DNA of 64,000 nt. Origin: Eshraghiella crossota (lineage in GTDB: Bacteria > Bacillota > Clostridia > Lachnospirales > Lachnospiraceae). Within the stretch, counting starts at the first letter, position 1. Each line of letters opens with the position of its first letter. The notes beneath the pieces are model-generated. The model did no database searches, was not told the DNA's origin, and worked only from the letters and a program-made list of their open reading frames with translations. A program made the position numbers and the translations under genes. Of this stretch, positions 18,403 to 28,179 are shown piece after piece. The stretch covers positions 496,001 to 560,000 of the forward strand of contig NZ_CP102270.1 of the NCBI RefSeq assembly GCF_025148445.1, written 5' to 3'.

Positions 18403-20343
18403 ATGAATAACGACTATAACAATAATAATTACAATAATAGCAACAATAACTACAACCGTGACAATAACGGGAATAACAATAATGACAGAGGCAATAAAAA
18501 AGGACCGAGAGTAGGAATAACGGTTCTTGGTATTATCATAGCAATAGTAATAACTTATCTCGGAGTTTCTTTTGTCAAGAGTTGTATCAAAAAAGCCACA
18601 ACAAAGGAAATCAGTTATTCAAGATTTCTTGAACTTATTGATGAGAATGGAATTTCATCGGTTGAATACAGCAGTGACCAGATAACAATCATTCCTAAAG
18701 AACAGCCGGTAAGCGGACTTACGGTAAAGTATTATACAGGATATATTTATGACGAAGATGTATTTAACAAATTAAAGTCCATGGATGGGGTGGAAATCAA
18801 CCGCGCCATAGAGGATACAGGGTCGTCTGTATTTAACTTTATAATTATATATGTGCTTCCGTTTGTAATTTTCTGGCTTTTGCTGAGTTTTGTATTCAAA
18901 AGAGTTGCGGCAAGCGGCGGGGGAATTATGGGTGTCGGAAAATCCAACGCCAAGATTTATATGCAGCAGAAAACAGGAGTTACTTTTAAAGATGTTGCGG
19001 GACAGGAAGAAGCAAAGGAATCTGTAAAAGAAATCGTTGACTTCCTTCACAACCCTGCAAAATATACCGCAATTGGAGCAAAACTTCCAAAGGGTGCACT
19101 TTTAGTAGGACCTCCGGGAACCGGTAAGACACTTCTTGCAAAAGCCGTTGCAGGTGAGGCAGGAGTACCGTTCTTCTCGCTGTCAGGTTCGGACTTTGTT
19201 GAAATGTTTGTGGGCGTAGGTGCGTCAAGAGTCAGGGATTTATTTAAACAGGCTATTGCTGCTGCACCATGTATTATATTCATAGATGAAATTGATGCCA
19301 TAGGTAAGAGCAGGGATTCCCAGTTCGGTGGTAATGACGAAAGAGAACAGACACTTAACCAGCTTCTTTCGGAAATGGATGGTTTTGATTCTTCAAAGGG
19401 TGTACTTATCCTTGCAGCAACCAACAGACCTGAGGTTCTTGATAAGGCATTATTAAGGCCGGGTCGTTTTGACAGAAGAATTATCGTTGATAAACCCGAC
19501 CTTAAGGGAAGACTTGATACACTTAAAGTACATTCAAAGGATGTTCTTATGGATGAATCCGTGGACCTTGAAGCAATTGCACTGGCTACGGCAGGTGCGG
19601 TAGGCTCAGACCTTGCCAACATTATCAACGAGGCAGCTATTAACGCTGTTAAACATCACAGACGTGCAGTCAACCAGGAAGATCTTTTTGAATCGGTTGA
19701 AGTGGTTATAGCAGGTAAAGAAAAGAAAGACCGCATTCTCGGTAAAGAAGAGAAGAAGATGGTTGCATATCACGAAGTAGGACATGCTCTTGTAACCGCA
19801 CTTACCAAAGATGCAGAACCCGTACAGAAGATTACTATTGTACCAAGAACAATGGGATCATTGGGATATACGATGCAGGTTCCTGAAGAAGAAAAATATC
19901 TCTATAAGAAAGAAGAACTTGAAGCTAAGATTCTTACACTTCTTGGTGGACGTGCAGCAGAAGAAATTATTTTCGGAACAATGACAACCGGAGCATCCAA
20001 TGATATAGAAAGAGCCACAAAATTAGCCAGAACGATGATAAGCCAGTACGGAATGTCAGACAGACTGGGAATTGCAGGCTTTGAAGCAATTGAGAACAAG
20101 TATCTTGACGGCAAAACAACACTTAACTGTTCTGATAAGACAGCAGCAGTTATTGATGAAGAAGTAATTAAGATGCTTAAGGAATCTTATATTAAGACAA
20201 AAGGAATGCTTCAGAATAATCTGGAATGTCTCCATAAAGTATCTGAATACCTTCTTGAAAAGGAAAGTATTACAGGTAAGGAATTTATGGAAATAGTTAA
20301 TTCCGTAAAAAATAAGAACGAAGAAAGTGATAATAATGATTGA
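18403..20343 (+). CDS. ftsH: ATP-dependent zinc metalloprotease FtsH
   Basis: A 646-residue membrane-bound AAA+ protease that degrades misfolded and regulatory proteins. An Asn-rich low-complexity N-terminus (residues 1-34) precedes the first transmembrane helix (about 41-62). An external domain and a second helix (about 145-165) follow. The AAA+ domain has Walker A GPPGTGKT (236-243), Walker B FIDEID and SRH motifs. The zinc site is HEVGH (457-461). Full length. An AGAGGAAG ribosome site precedes the ATG. The 3' end overlaps the adenosine deaminase-like gene. A second, broken ftsH copy lies at 60654-61233. Confidence 0.98.
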   Translation: MNNDYNNNNYNNSNNNYNRDNNGNNNNDRGNKKGPRVGITVLGIIIAIVITYLGVSFVKSCIKKATTKEISYSRFLELIDENGISSVEYSSDQITIIPKEQPVSGLTVKYYTGYIYDEDVFNKLKSMDGVEINRAIEDTGSSVFNFIIIYVLPFVIFWLLLSFVFKRVAASGGGIMGVGKSNAKIYMQQKTGVTFKDVAGQEEAKESVKEIVDFLHNPAKYTAIGAKLPKGALLVGPPGTGKTLLAKAVAGEAGVPFFSLSGSDFVEMFVGVGASRVRDLFKQAIAAAPCIIFIDEIDAIGKSRDSQFGGNDEREQTLNQLLSEMDGFDSSKGVLILAATNRPEVLDKALLRPGRFDRRIIVDKPDLKGRLDTLKVHSKDVLMDESVDLEAIALATAGAVGSDLANIINEAAINAVKHHRRAVNQEDLFESVEVVIAGKEKKDRILGKEEKKMVAYHEVGHALVTALTKDAEPVQKITIVPRTMGSLGYTMQVPEEEKYLYKKEELEAKILTLLGGRAAEEIIFGTMTTGASNDIERATKLARTMISQYGMSDRLGIAGFEAIENKYLDGKTTLNCSDKTAAVIDEEVIKMLKESYIKTKGMLQNNLECLHKVSEYLLEKESITGKEFMEIVNSVKNKNEESDNND

Positions 20344-21265
20344 TTTACATCTTCATCTTGACGGCTCCCTGAGACCTGAAACGGCGTGGGAGCTGTTTTA
20401 CGATAAGGGAATATTTGATTCCCTTGAAAACGTCAGAAAATCATTCAGTGTGAGTGACGAATGCACGGATCTTAATGAATATCTTAAATGTTTTGATTAT
20501 CCTCTTATGCTTTTACAAAAAGAAGATAATATTGTAAGGGCGGTAAAAGAACTGGGAGAGGATTTAGCCAAAGAAGGAACCGATTATGCAGAAATAAGGT
20601 TTGCACCGATGTTTTCCACTAAGGAAGGACTTTCGATGGAGGCGGTAACAGAGGCTGCCATGGAAGGGGCAAAACAGGCAGAAAGAGAGAACGGTATAAG
20701 ACTGAATCTTATACTTTGCTGTATGAGAGGAGCTTCCATTAAAGATAATCTTCATACCGTTGAATGTGCCGGAAAATATCTTAATAACAAGGTGTGTGCA
20801 CTTGATCTGGCAGGTGCGGAGGGACTGTATGCAACTTCGTTATACGAAGAAGTCTTCAAGAAAGCAGGCAGGCTTGGTATACCTTTTACCATACATGCCG
20901 GAGAAGCAGCGGGACCTGAAAGTATATGGACAGCAATTAAATTCGGAGCATCAAGAATAGGACACGGAATAAGAAGCATTGAGGATGAAAGACTTGTGGA
21001 ATATCTTGCAAAGCATGAAATTCCAATTGAAGTGTGCCCAATAAGTAATATGCAGACAAAAGTATATGATGATATAAAAAAATATCCTCTAAAACGTTTA
21101 CTGGATAACGGTGTTCATGCTACACTTAATACGGATAACAGAACGGTAAGCAATACCTGTCTTTTAAAGGAACGTTCCTTTGTAAAAGATAAGTTAGGCC
21201 TGACTGACCGGGATATTGAATTGATGGAGAATTACTCAGAAAAAGCGGCGTTTAATATAGGCTGA
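20336..21265 (+). CDS. add: Adenosine deaminase family protein
   Basis: A 309-residue amidohydrolase of the adenosine deaminase type. The metal ligands appear as DLHLHLDGS at the N-terminus, HAGEAAGPESIW and RIGHGIR in the middle, and NTDNRT near the C-terminus, where classical enzymes have TDDP. It probably deaminates adenosine to inosine, although related proteins use adenine or other purines. The ATG at 20336 overlaps the end of ftsH by 8 bp; an in-frame GTG at 20327 is possible. Translational coupling to ftsH is likely. Confidence 0.88.
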   Translation: MIDLHLHLDGSLRPETAWELFYDKGIFDSLENVRKSFSVSDECTDLNEYLKCFDYPLMLLQKEDNIVRAVKELGEDLAKEGTDYAEIRFAPMFSTKEGLSMEAVTEAAMEGAKQAERENGIRLNLILCCMRGASIKDNLHTVECAGKYLNNKVCALDLAGAEGLYATSLYEEVFKKAGRLGIPFTIHAGEAAGPESIWTAIKFGASRIGHGIRSIEDERLVEYLAKHEIPIEVCPISNMQTKVYDDIKKYPLKRLLDNGVHATLNTDNRTVSNTCLLKERSFVKDKLGLTDRDIELMENYSEKAAFNIG

Positions 21266-21284
21266 TTATAAGAGGACATGATAT

Positions 21285-23129
21285 ATGTACGATGGTTTTT
21301 TTGACATAGAAGAAGAGCTTAAAAAGCTTCCGGACAAACCGGGAGTATATATAATGCACGATGAAAAAGACGAAATCATTTATGTAGGCAAGGCAATAAG
21401 CCTGAAAAACAGGGTAAGACAGTATTTCCAGTCATCAAGAAATCATACCAACAAAATAAAACAGATGGTTTCCAATATCCGCAGATTTGAATATATTATT
21501 ACGGATTCAGAGTTAGAGGCACTTGTATTGGAGTGTAATCTGATAAAATTACACAGACCCAGATATAACACCATGCTTAAGGATGATAAGACATATCCTT
21601 TTATAAAAATAACAGTGAATGAACCTTTTCCACGTATCATATCTTCAAGAGAGATGAAAAGGGACAAAGCAAGATACTTCGGACCGTTTACCAGTGGTAA
21701 GGCGGTCAATGATACTATAGAGCTGCTTAATAAGACTTACGGCATAAGAACCTGCAGACGTAATCTTCCAAAGGACACAGGCAAAGAAAGACCATGTCTT
21801 AATTATCATATAGGCCAGTGTACAGCTCCATGCCAGGGATATATTTCTCAGGAAGACTACGGAAAACTTATTGACCAATGTATAGACTTCCTTGAAGGAA
21901 GGTATAATGGCATTACCAGGAAACTTACCGGACTTATGTATGAAGCTTCGGAAAAAATGGAATTTGAGCAGGCTGCCGCATACAGGAATATGCTTGAAAG
22001 CGTTAAATTTGTATCACAGAAGCAGAAAATTACTAACAGCGATATGCAGGACAGGGACATTGTAGCTGCGTCAATAGATTATAAGGACTGTGTGGTGCAG
22101 GTGTTTTTCATAAGAAACGGCAAGATGATAGGAAGAGAGCATTACCATATGCGCCTTGCCGGAGACGAAAAACGTTCGGAGATTATCACCGATTTTATAA
22201 AACAGTATTACGCCGGAACACCGTATATTCCACCGGAAATCATGCTGCAGGAAAATCTCATTGATGAGGAGCTTATCGGCAGGTGGCTTACGGAAAGGGC
22301 AGGACATAATGTAAAATTCCTTGTCCCAAAGAGAGGACAGAAGGAAAAACTTGTTGAACTTGCGGAGAAAAATGCCAATATGGTACTTAATCAGGATAGG
22401 GAAAAAATTCTCAAAGAAGAAGCAAGAACAACCGGTGCAGTTAAAGAAATTGAAAGACTTACAGGCTTACATGATATCCACAGAATGGAAGCCTTTGATA
22501 TATCCAATATAAGCGGAGCACAGCCTGTAGGTTCAATGGTTGTGTTTACAGACGGAAGACCAAGAAAAAATGATTACAGAAAGTTCCGTATCAAAACAGT
22601 AACGGGACCGGATGATTATTCGTCAATGCGGGAGGTCCTGACAAGAAGGCTTACCCACGAAAGTGACAGCAGTTTTGATATTAAGCCTGACCTTATTATG
22701 ATGGATGGCGGTAAGGGACAGGTTAATATAGCTTTAGAAGTGTTAAATGACCTTAATATTTCAATTCCTGTATGCGGAATGGTAAAAGATGATAACCACA
22801 GAACGAGAGCTTTATGGTATAATGGAAAAGAAGTGGAAATTAATACCGGAAGTGAAGCTTTCAAACTGATTACGAGAATACAGGATGAGGCACACCGGTT
22901 TGCCATTGAGTTTCACCGTAATTTAAGAAGCAGGGAACAGGTTAAGTCAATACTTGATGATATTGACGGAATCGGACCGGTAAGGCGTAAGGCATTAATG
23001 AAGCATTTTAAGGATATTGATGTAATAAAAAAAGCATCAGTAGAGGAACTTTGCGATGTTCCTTCAATGAATCTGGCAGCAGCCGAAAAAGTACACGAAT
23101 TTTTTAACAAACAGGAAAGGGGTACATAA
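21285..23129 (+). CDS. uvrC: Excinuclease ABC subunit C
   Basis: A 614-residue UvrC, the dual-incision nuclease of nucleotide excision repair. The GIY-YIG 3' nuclease domain is at residues 14-95 ([15 protein letters not shown]). A UVR motif that binds UvrB is near residue 210 ([11 protein letters not shown]). The RNase H-like 5' nuclease domain contains FDISNISG and MDGGKGQ. Helix-hairpin-helix motifs at the C-terminus include [17 protein letters not shown]. Length is normal. Its stop overlaps the hprK start by 1 bp. Confidence 0.98.
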   Translation: MYDGFFDIEEELKKLPDKPGVYIMHDEKDEIIYVGKAISLKNRVRQYFQSSRNHTNKIKQMVSNIRRFEYIITDSELEALVLECNLIKLHRPRYNTMLKDDKTYPFIKITVNEPFPRIISSREMKRDKARYFGPFTSGKAVNDTIELLNKTYGIRTCRRNLPKDTGKERPCLNYHIGQCTAPCQGYISQEDYGKLIDQCIDFLEGRYNGITRKLTGLMYEASEKMEFEQAAAYRNMLESVKFVSQKQKITNSDMQDRDIVAASIDYKDCVVQVFFIRNGKMIGREHYHMRLAGDEKRSEIITDFIKQYYAGTPYIPPEIMLQENLIDEELIGRWLTERAGHNVKFLVPKRGQKEKLVELAEKNANMVLNQDREKILKEEARTTGAVKEIERLTGLHDIHRMEAFDISNISGAQPVGSMVVFTDGRPRKNDYRKFRIKTVTGPDDYSSMREVLTRRLTHESDSSFDIKPDLIMMDGGKGQVNIALEVLNDLNISIPVCGMVKDDNHRTRALWYNGKEVEINTGSEAFKLITRIQDEAHRFAIEFHRNLRSREQVKSILDDIDGIGPVRRKALMKHFKDIDVIKKASVEELCDVPSMNLAAAEKVHEFFNKQERGT

Positions 23130-24058
23130 TGAGCGAAGAATTAAAAGTAGAAAAAATTATTGAAAAAATGGACCTGAAAATACTTACACCGGATATTGAT
23201 GTAGGCAGCAAGGTTGTAATGGTGCCTGACATTAACAGGCCGGCATTGCAGCTCGCAGGCTTTTTTGACCATTTTGACAATGAAAGAGTCCAGATTATAG
23301 GACGAGTTGAAGCTGCATATATGAAGCAGATGAGTGATGATGACAAAAGAGAAAGATATGACCGCCTTTTGTCATATAATATACCATGTATCATATATTG
23401 CCGTAATGAAGTACCTGATGAACTGATGATTGAAGCAGCAAGAAAATATAAGATTCCTCTTTTACAGGCAAGTCAGGTAACATCATCTTTTGAAGCAGAG
23501 ATTATCAGATGGATGAAGGTTGAACTTGCACCTACAATTTCAATACATGGCGTGCTTGTGGATGTATATGGTGAAGGTGTTCTCATTACAGGCGAAAGCG
23601 GAATAGGAAAAAGCGAGGCGGCACTGGAGCTTATAAAGCGAGGACACCGTCTTGTAACAGATGATGTTGTTGAAATCAGAAAAGTAAGTGACGAGACTCT
23701 TATAGGAACAGCACCTGAGATAACAAGACATTTTATTGAATTAAGAGGTATCGGAATCATTGATGTAAAGACACTTTTCGGTGTTGAGAGCGTTAAGGAA
23801 ACACAGGGAATAGATATGGTAATCCATCTTGAAGACTGGGACAAAGAAAAGGAATATGACAGATTTGGTCTTGAAGAAGAATATACGGAAATTCTCGGTA
23901 ATAAAGTAGTATGTCATAATCTTCCTGTAAGACCGGGACGTAACCTTGCAGTAATAGTTGAATCTGCGGCAGTCAACTGGAGACAGAAGAAGATGGGTTA
24001 CAATGCGGCCAGAGAATTATATAACAGAGTACAGAACAGTATTAACAGAAAAGAATAG
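23129..24058 (+). CDS. hprK: HPr kinase/phosphorylase
   Basis: A 309-residue bifunctional enzyme that phosphorylates and dephosphorylates Ser46 of HPr and Crh in carbon catabolite control. The Walker A motif GESGIGKS is near residue 156, followed by LVTDDVVE and the signature ELRGIGIIDVKTLFG. It overlaps uvrC by 1 bp, with AGGAAAGGGG inside the uvrC end. The likely substrate, a Crh-like HPr with Ser46, lies about 3.8 kb downstream, and a sugar kinase gene follows directly. Confidence 0.97.
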   Translation: MSEELKVEKIIEKMDLKILTPDIDVGSKVVMVPDINRPALQLAGFFDHFDNERVQIIGRVEAAYMKQMSDDDKRERYDRLLSYNIPCIIYCRNEVPDELMIEAARKYKIPLLQASQVTSSFEAEIIRWMKVELAPTISIHGVLVDVYGEGVLITGESGIGKSEAALELIKRGHRLVTDDVVEIRKVSDETLIGTAPEITRHFIELRGIGIIDVKTLFGVESVKETQGIDMVIHLEDWDKEKEYDRFGLEEEYTEILGNKVVCHNLPVRPGRNLAVIVESAAVNWRQKKMGYNAARELYNRVQNSINRKE

Positions 24059-24076
24059 AATTAAGGAGAACAGCAA

Positions 24077-25012
24077 ATGGGAAAATTATGTTTTGGCGTT
24101 GACCTTGGCGGTACAACAGTAAAGATGGGCGTATTTACGGTGGAAGGTTCATTGCTTTCAGACTGGGAGATACCTACAAGAAAAGAGGAAAAAGGTAAAT
24201 ATATTCTTGATGATATTGCAGAATCAATCAAGGCAAAAATTGAAGAAGAAGCTATTTCACCGGAGGATGTTGTTGGTGTGGGAATCGGTGTTCCGGGCCC
24301 TGTTACTTCAACAGGCATAGTAAAAGGCTGTGTTAATCTCGGCTGGGGTGATGTCCCTGTAGAAGAGATACTTAAAGACAAAACAGGTTTTATGGCAAAA
24401 GCAGGTAATGATGCCAATGTTGCAGCTCTTGGCGAGTTATGGCAGGGTGGCGGAAAAGGCTATGCCAACCTTGTAATGCTTACTCTCGGAACAGGCGTAG
24501 GCGGCGGAATTGTCCTTGACAGCAAAATCGTTACAGGCAGCCACGGAGCAGCGGGTGAACTTGGACATATGCCTGTTGTATACGATGAAACGGAATATTG
24601 CGGCTGCGGTAAAAAAGGATGTCTTGAACAGGTGGCATCCGCAACAGGTATTGTAAAAGAAACCAAAAAACTTCTTGCATCAGAAAAGATGCCATCTTCA
24701 CTCAGGGATTTAAAAGAATTTACAGCTAAGGATGTGTTTGATGCAGCAAAGGCGGGAGACGAGCTTGCACTTATTTCTGTTAATAAACTTGCGGAATACC
24801 TTGGAATAGCCATGTCACATATAGCATGTGTTGTAGACCCTGATGTGTTCTTAGTAGGCGGTGGCGTATCAAAAGCAGGAGATTTCCTTATTGATGCAAT
24901 CAGCAGATATTATGTTGAAAAAGCATTCCATCAGTGCAGAAAAACACCGATTAAACTTGCAACTCTCGGAAACAGTGCAGGTATTTACGGTGCAGCAAAG
25001 CTTGTATTATAA
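24077..25012 (+). CDS. glcK: ROK-family glucokinase
   Basis: A 311-residue sugar kinase. The N-terminal phosphate motif is GVDLGGTTVKMGVF. The ROK zinc motif, CGCGKKGCLE, is near residue 175, with GEL-GHM just before it and HGAAGELGH as the catalytic region. It probably phosphorylates glucose with ATP. It follows hprK by 18 bp with AAGGAG, linking it to sugar metabolism. Confidence 0.93.
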   Translation: MGKLCFGVDLGGTTVKMGVFTVEGSLLSDWEIPTRKEEKGKYILDDIAESIKAKIEEEAISPEDVVGVGIGVPGPVTSTGIVKGCVNLGWGDVPVEEILKDKTGFMAKAGNDANVAALGELWQGGGKGYANLVMLTLGTGVGGGIVLDSKIVTGSHGAAGELGHMPVVYDETEYCGCGKKGCLEQVASATGIVKETKKLLASEKMPSSLRDLKEFTAKDVFDAAKAGDELALISVNKLAEYLGIAMSHIACVVDPDVFLVGGGVSKAGDFLIDAISRYYVEKAFHQCRKTPIKLATLGNSAGIYGAAKLVL

Positions 25013-25036
25013 TCCGTATAAAATGGAGGAACTTTT

Positions 25037-25954
25037 ATGGATTTTTTATCCGCAATAAAAAGTATTGCCGGAGAAGAGTGTATATTTTGCAATGAAATGA
25101 TGTCGGACCACACCACTTTTAAAGTGGGTGGACCGGCAAAATATTTTGTGGTGCCTTATAGGGCAGAGGATATAAAAAAATATATACTGGCAGCAGAAGA
25201 ATACAAAATACCATATTATGTTATCGGGAATGGAAGCAATTTACTGGTATCAGATAAAGGCTATGACGGAATGATAATAATGCTTGGGCGTGACCTGGGC
25301 AATATAACCGTAAACGGTGACAGGATTACGGCAGAAGCGGGAACTTCACTTGCCAGGCTTTTTAATACGGCAAGGAGACATTCCCTTTCGGGACTGGAAT
25401 TTGCGGCAGGAATACCGGGAACACTTGGGGGCGCATGTTATATGAATGCAGGCGCATACGGCGGTGAGATGAAAGATGTGCTTACGAAAGTCATAACGAT
25501 TGACAGACAGGGCAATACCCATGAATATAAGCAGGGTGAAATGGAACTGTCATACAGAAACAGCATTTTCATACGGAAACAGGAGATAATCCTGTCGGCA
25601 GAAATGAAACTGTGCAAAGGCGATGTGGAGAAAATGACGCATAAAGTCAATGAACTCTTAGAAAAGCGTAAAGAAAAACAACCTCTTGAATATCCAAGTG
25701 CGGGAAGTACTTTTAAAAGACCGGAGGGAGATTTTGCAGGCAGGCTTATTGAAGAATGTGGACTTAAAGGGAAAGGCGTCAACGGTGCCGAGGTTTCAGA
25801 AAAACATGCAGGCTTTATCATCAACAGAAACAACGCAACAGCCAGAGACATATATGATACCATTAACCTTGTAACAGATACGGTTCTGGAAAAAACAGGT
25901 ATAAAACTAGAGCCTGAAGTAAGATTATTGGGAGATTTTAGTGGGAACACTTGA
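25037..25954 (+). CDS. murB: UDP-N-acetylenolpyruvoylglucosamine reductase
   Basis: A 305-residue type II MurB, an FAD enzyme that makes UDP-MurNAc for peptidoglycan. FAD-binding elements include FKVGGPA, YVIGNGSNLLVSD and EFAAGIPGTLGGACYMNAGAYGG (split here between residues 120 and 142). The catalytic serine motif is AGSTFKRP and the terminal glutamate is in LEPEVRLLG. Preceded by ATGGAGGAA. Its stop overlaps the -35 box of the rapZ promoter. Confidence 0.97.
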   Translation: MDFLSAIKSIAGEECIFCNEMMSDHTTFKVGGPAKYFVVPYRAEDIKKYILAAEEYKIPYYVIGNGSNLLVSDKGYDGMIIMLGRDLGNITVNGDRITAEAGTSLARLFNTARRHSLSGLEFAAGIPGTLGGACYMNAGAYGGEMKDVLTKVITIDRQGNTHEYKQGEMELSYRNSIFIRKQEIILSAEMKLCKGDVEKMTHKVNELLEKRKEKQPLEYPSAGSTFKRPEGDFAGRLIEECGLKGKGVNGAEVSEKHAGFIINRNNATARDIYDTINLVTDTVLEKTGIKLEPEVRLLGDFSGNT

Positions 25955-25979
25955 CGAAAGGTGTAATATGTTGTAATAA
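25951..25979 (+). promoter_or_regulatory. Promoter of rapZ-whiA-crh
   Basis: TTGACG (25951-25956), a 17-bp spacer and TAATAA (25974-25979). The -35 box overlaps the murB stop codon. Confidence 0.55.
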
Positions 25980-26017
25980 TTAAGTTTGTTGCGACCTTTA
26001 TACATGGAGAGATGATT

Positions 26018-26887
26018 ATGAAAATTGTAATAGTAACAGGAATGTCGGGAGCAGGAAAAAGAACTGCACTTAAAGTATTGGAAGATGCCGGATATTATTG
26101 CGTTGACAATCTTCCTGTGGAACTTGTTTTGAAATTTGTGGAACTTGCTATGGCAAGCAGCAGACAGGTTAATATTGCAATCGGAGTTGATGTGCGTGTA
26201 GGCGATACATTTTCGGATCTCACTAAGGTGCTTGAGCGTATGCAGCACAGAAAGTACGAATATGAAGTCCTTTTTCTGGATGCAGACGACGAAGTCCTTG
26301 TAAAGCGTTATAAAGAGACAAGACGTAATCATCCTCTGGCAGGAGACCATCGTGTCATAGAGGGTATCCAAAAAGAAAGAGAAGAACTTGCCTTTATCAA
26401 GGATAAGGCAGATTATATTATAGATACAAGTACATTGCTTACAAGGGATCTTAAGCAGGAACTTGAAAAAATATTCGTAGATGATGAGAATTTTAAAAAC
26501 CTTATGGTAACAATTCTCTCATTTGGATTTAAGTATGGAATTCCGGAGGATGCGGACCTTGTGTTTGATGTACGTTTTCTTCCTAATCCGTATTACATTG
26601 ATGAACTGAAGCCTCTTACCGGCAATGATAAGCCTATCAAGGATTATGTTATGGGATTTGACATAGCACATCAGTTTCTTGAGAAACTTACCGATATGAT
26701 AGAATTCCTTATTCCTAATTATATACTCGAAGGCAAGAACAGACTTGTAATTGCCATAGGATGTACAGGTGGGAGACACAGATCAGTTACCCTTGCCAAT
26801 GAGTTATATAACAGACTTGAGGGCGGGGAATATGGTATTAAGATAGACCATAGAGATATTAATCTCGATACCAAGACTAAAAGATAG
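26018..26887 (+). CDS. rapZ: RNase adapter/nucleotide-binding protein RapZ (YvcJ)
   Basis: A 289-residue RapZ/YvcJ P-loop protein. The Walker A motif is GMSGAGKRT at residue 8, followed by YYCVDNLP. The C-terminal domain has FGFKYG, DVRFLPNPYY and the conserved CTGGRHRSV. In Bacillus YvcJ binds and hydrolyses nucleotides; in enterobacteria RapZ controls glucosamine-6-phosphate synthase turnover. The ATG at 26018 is preferred over 26012 because it sits 7 bp from GGAGA. whiA follows immediately, but yvcK, normally between them, is absent. Confidence 0.95.
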   Translation: MKIVIVTGMSGAGKRTALKVLEDAGYYCVDNLPVELVLKFVELAMASSRQVNIAIGVDVRVGDTFSDLTKVLERMQHRKYEYEVLFLDADDEVLVKRYKETRRNHPLAGDHRVIEGIQKEREELAFIKDKADYIIDTSTLLTRDLKQELEKIFVDDENFKNLMVTILSFGFKYGIPEDADLVFDVRFLPNPYYIDELKPLTGNDKPIKDYVMGFDIAHQFLEKLTDMIEFLIPNYILEGKNRLVIAIGCTGGRHRSVTLANELYNRLEGGEYGIKIDHRDINLDTKTKR

Positions 26888-26899
26888 AGGAAAATGGTT

Positions 26900-27895
26900 A
26901 TGTCTTTTTCTCACAAAGTAAAAGATGAGCTGGTAACGGTTGTGCCGGGAGCCAGACATTGTCAAATAGCGGAAATCGCTGCAATTATCAGTATGAATGG
27001 TGATATATATACAGACTGTCACGGAAGACATTGTATCAGGATACAGTCCGAAAGGATGGCTGTGGTAAGTAAATGCCAGAGGCTGATATGTAAAGCGTTT
27101 TCATATATAACCGGATCAACGGTCAGGAGAAACCGTGAAACGGGCAATACTGTATATACCATATGGGTGAAAGATTCAGACGTTGCGATTAAAATACTTC
27201 TTGCAACCAAGCTGATGGATGTGGATGGCAGTATTAACAGGGATTTATCCCTGGTAAGTATTATGGGTATAAGCAGCATGTGCTGCAAAAGAGCATTTTT
27301 AAGAGGAGCATTTCTTGCAGGAGGGTCACTATCGGATCCTGAGAAATCGTATCACTTTGAAATTGTATCTTCAGGAAAGGAAAAAGCCTCCCAAATAGCG
27401 GATGCGATGAATTCTTTTCATCTGGATGCAAGAATCGTTGAAAGACGTAAATCATATGTGGTATACCTGAAGGAGGGTGCCCAGATAGTTGATATGCTTA
27501 ATGTAATGGGTGCACGCATAGCCTTAATGGATCTTGAAAATGTCAGGGTGCTTAAGGAGGTTCGTAACTCTGTGAACCGTCAGGTGAATTGTGAAACAGC
27601 TAACCTTAACAAGACTATTCAAGCAGCGGTAAAACAGACAGAGGATATATGCTATATAAGAGATCATATGGGGCTTAACAGCCTTCCGGACGGTCTTTGT
27701 GAAATAGCAAAGATAAGACTACAATATCCGGATACTCCGTTAAAAGATTTGGGAACAATGTTATCAGTTCCCCTTGGTAAATCAGGAGTAAATCACAGAC
27801 TTAGAAAGATAAGCCAGATAGCAGACAGTCTCAGAGAAAAAAATGGTATGGCACCAGGAGGAATTATTAATGATAACGAAAAACATGAAAATTGA
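26900..27895 (+). CDS. whiA: WhiA, sporulation/cell-division regulator
   Basis: A 331-residue WhiA protein with an N-terminal LAGLIDADG-like domain (MSFSHKVKDEL, FLRGAFLAGGSLSDPEKSYHFE) and a C-terminal helix-turn-helix (PDTPLKDLGTMLSVPLGKSGVNHRLRKI, split at the turn). Family members bind DNA and influence division and chromosome segregation even in non-sporulating Firmicutes. The ATG at 26900 has GAGG at 9 bp; the ATG at 26894 would be only 3 bp away. The 3' end overlaps the Crh-like gene by 26 bp. Confidence 0.96.
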   Translation: MSFSHKVKDELVTVVPGARHCQIAEIAAIISMNGDIYTDCHGRHCIRIQSERMAVVSKCQRLICKAFSYITGSTVRRNRETGNTVYTIWVKDSDVAIKILLATKLMDVDGSINRDLSLVSIMGISSMCCKRAFLRGAFLAGGSLSDPEKSYHFEIVSSGKEKASQIADAMNSFHLDARIVERRKSYVVYLKEGAQIVDMLNVMGARIALMDLENVRVLKEVRNSVNRQVNCETANLNKTIQAAVKQTEDICYIRDHMGLNSLPDGLCEIAKIRLQYPDTPLKDLGTMLSVPLGKSGVNHRLRKISQIADSLREKNGMAPGGIINDNEKHEN

Positions 27896-28124
27896 GATTT
27901 CAACAGGATTAGAAGCAAGACCGGTTGCAGTATTTGTACAGGTTGCAAGTCAGTTTGAAAGTTCCATTTATGTTGAGGTTGGTAACAAAAAAGTTAATGC
28001 AAAGAGCATTATGGGAATGATGACATTAGGACTTGATGCCGGAGAAGAAGTGCTTGTAAGTGCTACCGGAAACGATGAAAATGATGCTATTGCAGAAATT
28101 GAAAAATACTTAAGCGCAAAGTAA
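27870..28124 (+). CDS. Crh-like HPr protein lacking His15
   Basis: An 84-residue HPr-fold protein. The phosphoryl-transfer histidine of ordinary HPr (GLHARP) is replaced by glutamate: TGLEARP, E15. The regulatory serine is kept at exactly position 46 (NAKSIMG). That combination rules out PTS phosphotransfer but allows phosphorylation by HprK, as in Bacillus Crh (Gln15, Ser46). The gene order whiA-crh also matches Bacillus. ATG 27870 follows AGGAGG (27856-27861) and overlaps whiA by 26 bp; an ATG at 27885 is a less likely alternative. Confidence 0.9.
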   Translation: MITKNMKIEISTGLEARPVAVFVQVASQFESSIYVEVGNKKVNAKSIMGMMTLGLDAGEEVLVSATGNDENDAIAEIEKYLSAK

Positions 28125-28137
28125 TATGTAATATATG

Positions 28138-28169
28138 AACTGCTGTACCGGATGGTGCAGCAGTTTTTT
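28138..28169 (+). terminator. Rho-independent terminator after crh-like gene
   Basis: AACTGCTGTACC pairs with GGTGCAGCAGTT (12 bp, one G-U) around the loop GGAT and runs into six T's. It lies directly before the dnaE ribosome site GGAGG (28170-28174). Confidence 0.88.
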
Positions 28170-28179
28170 GGAGGTATTT

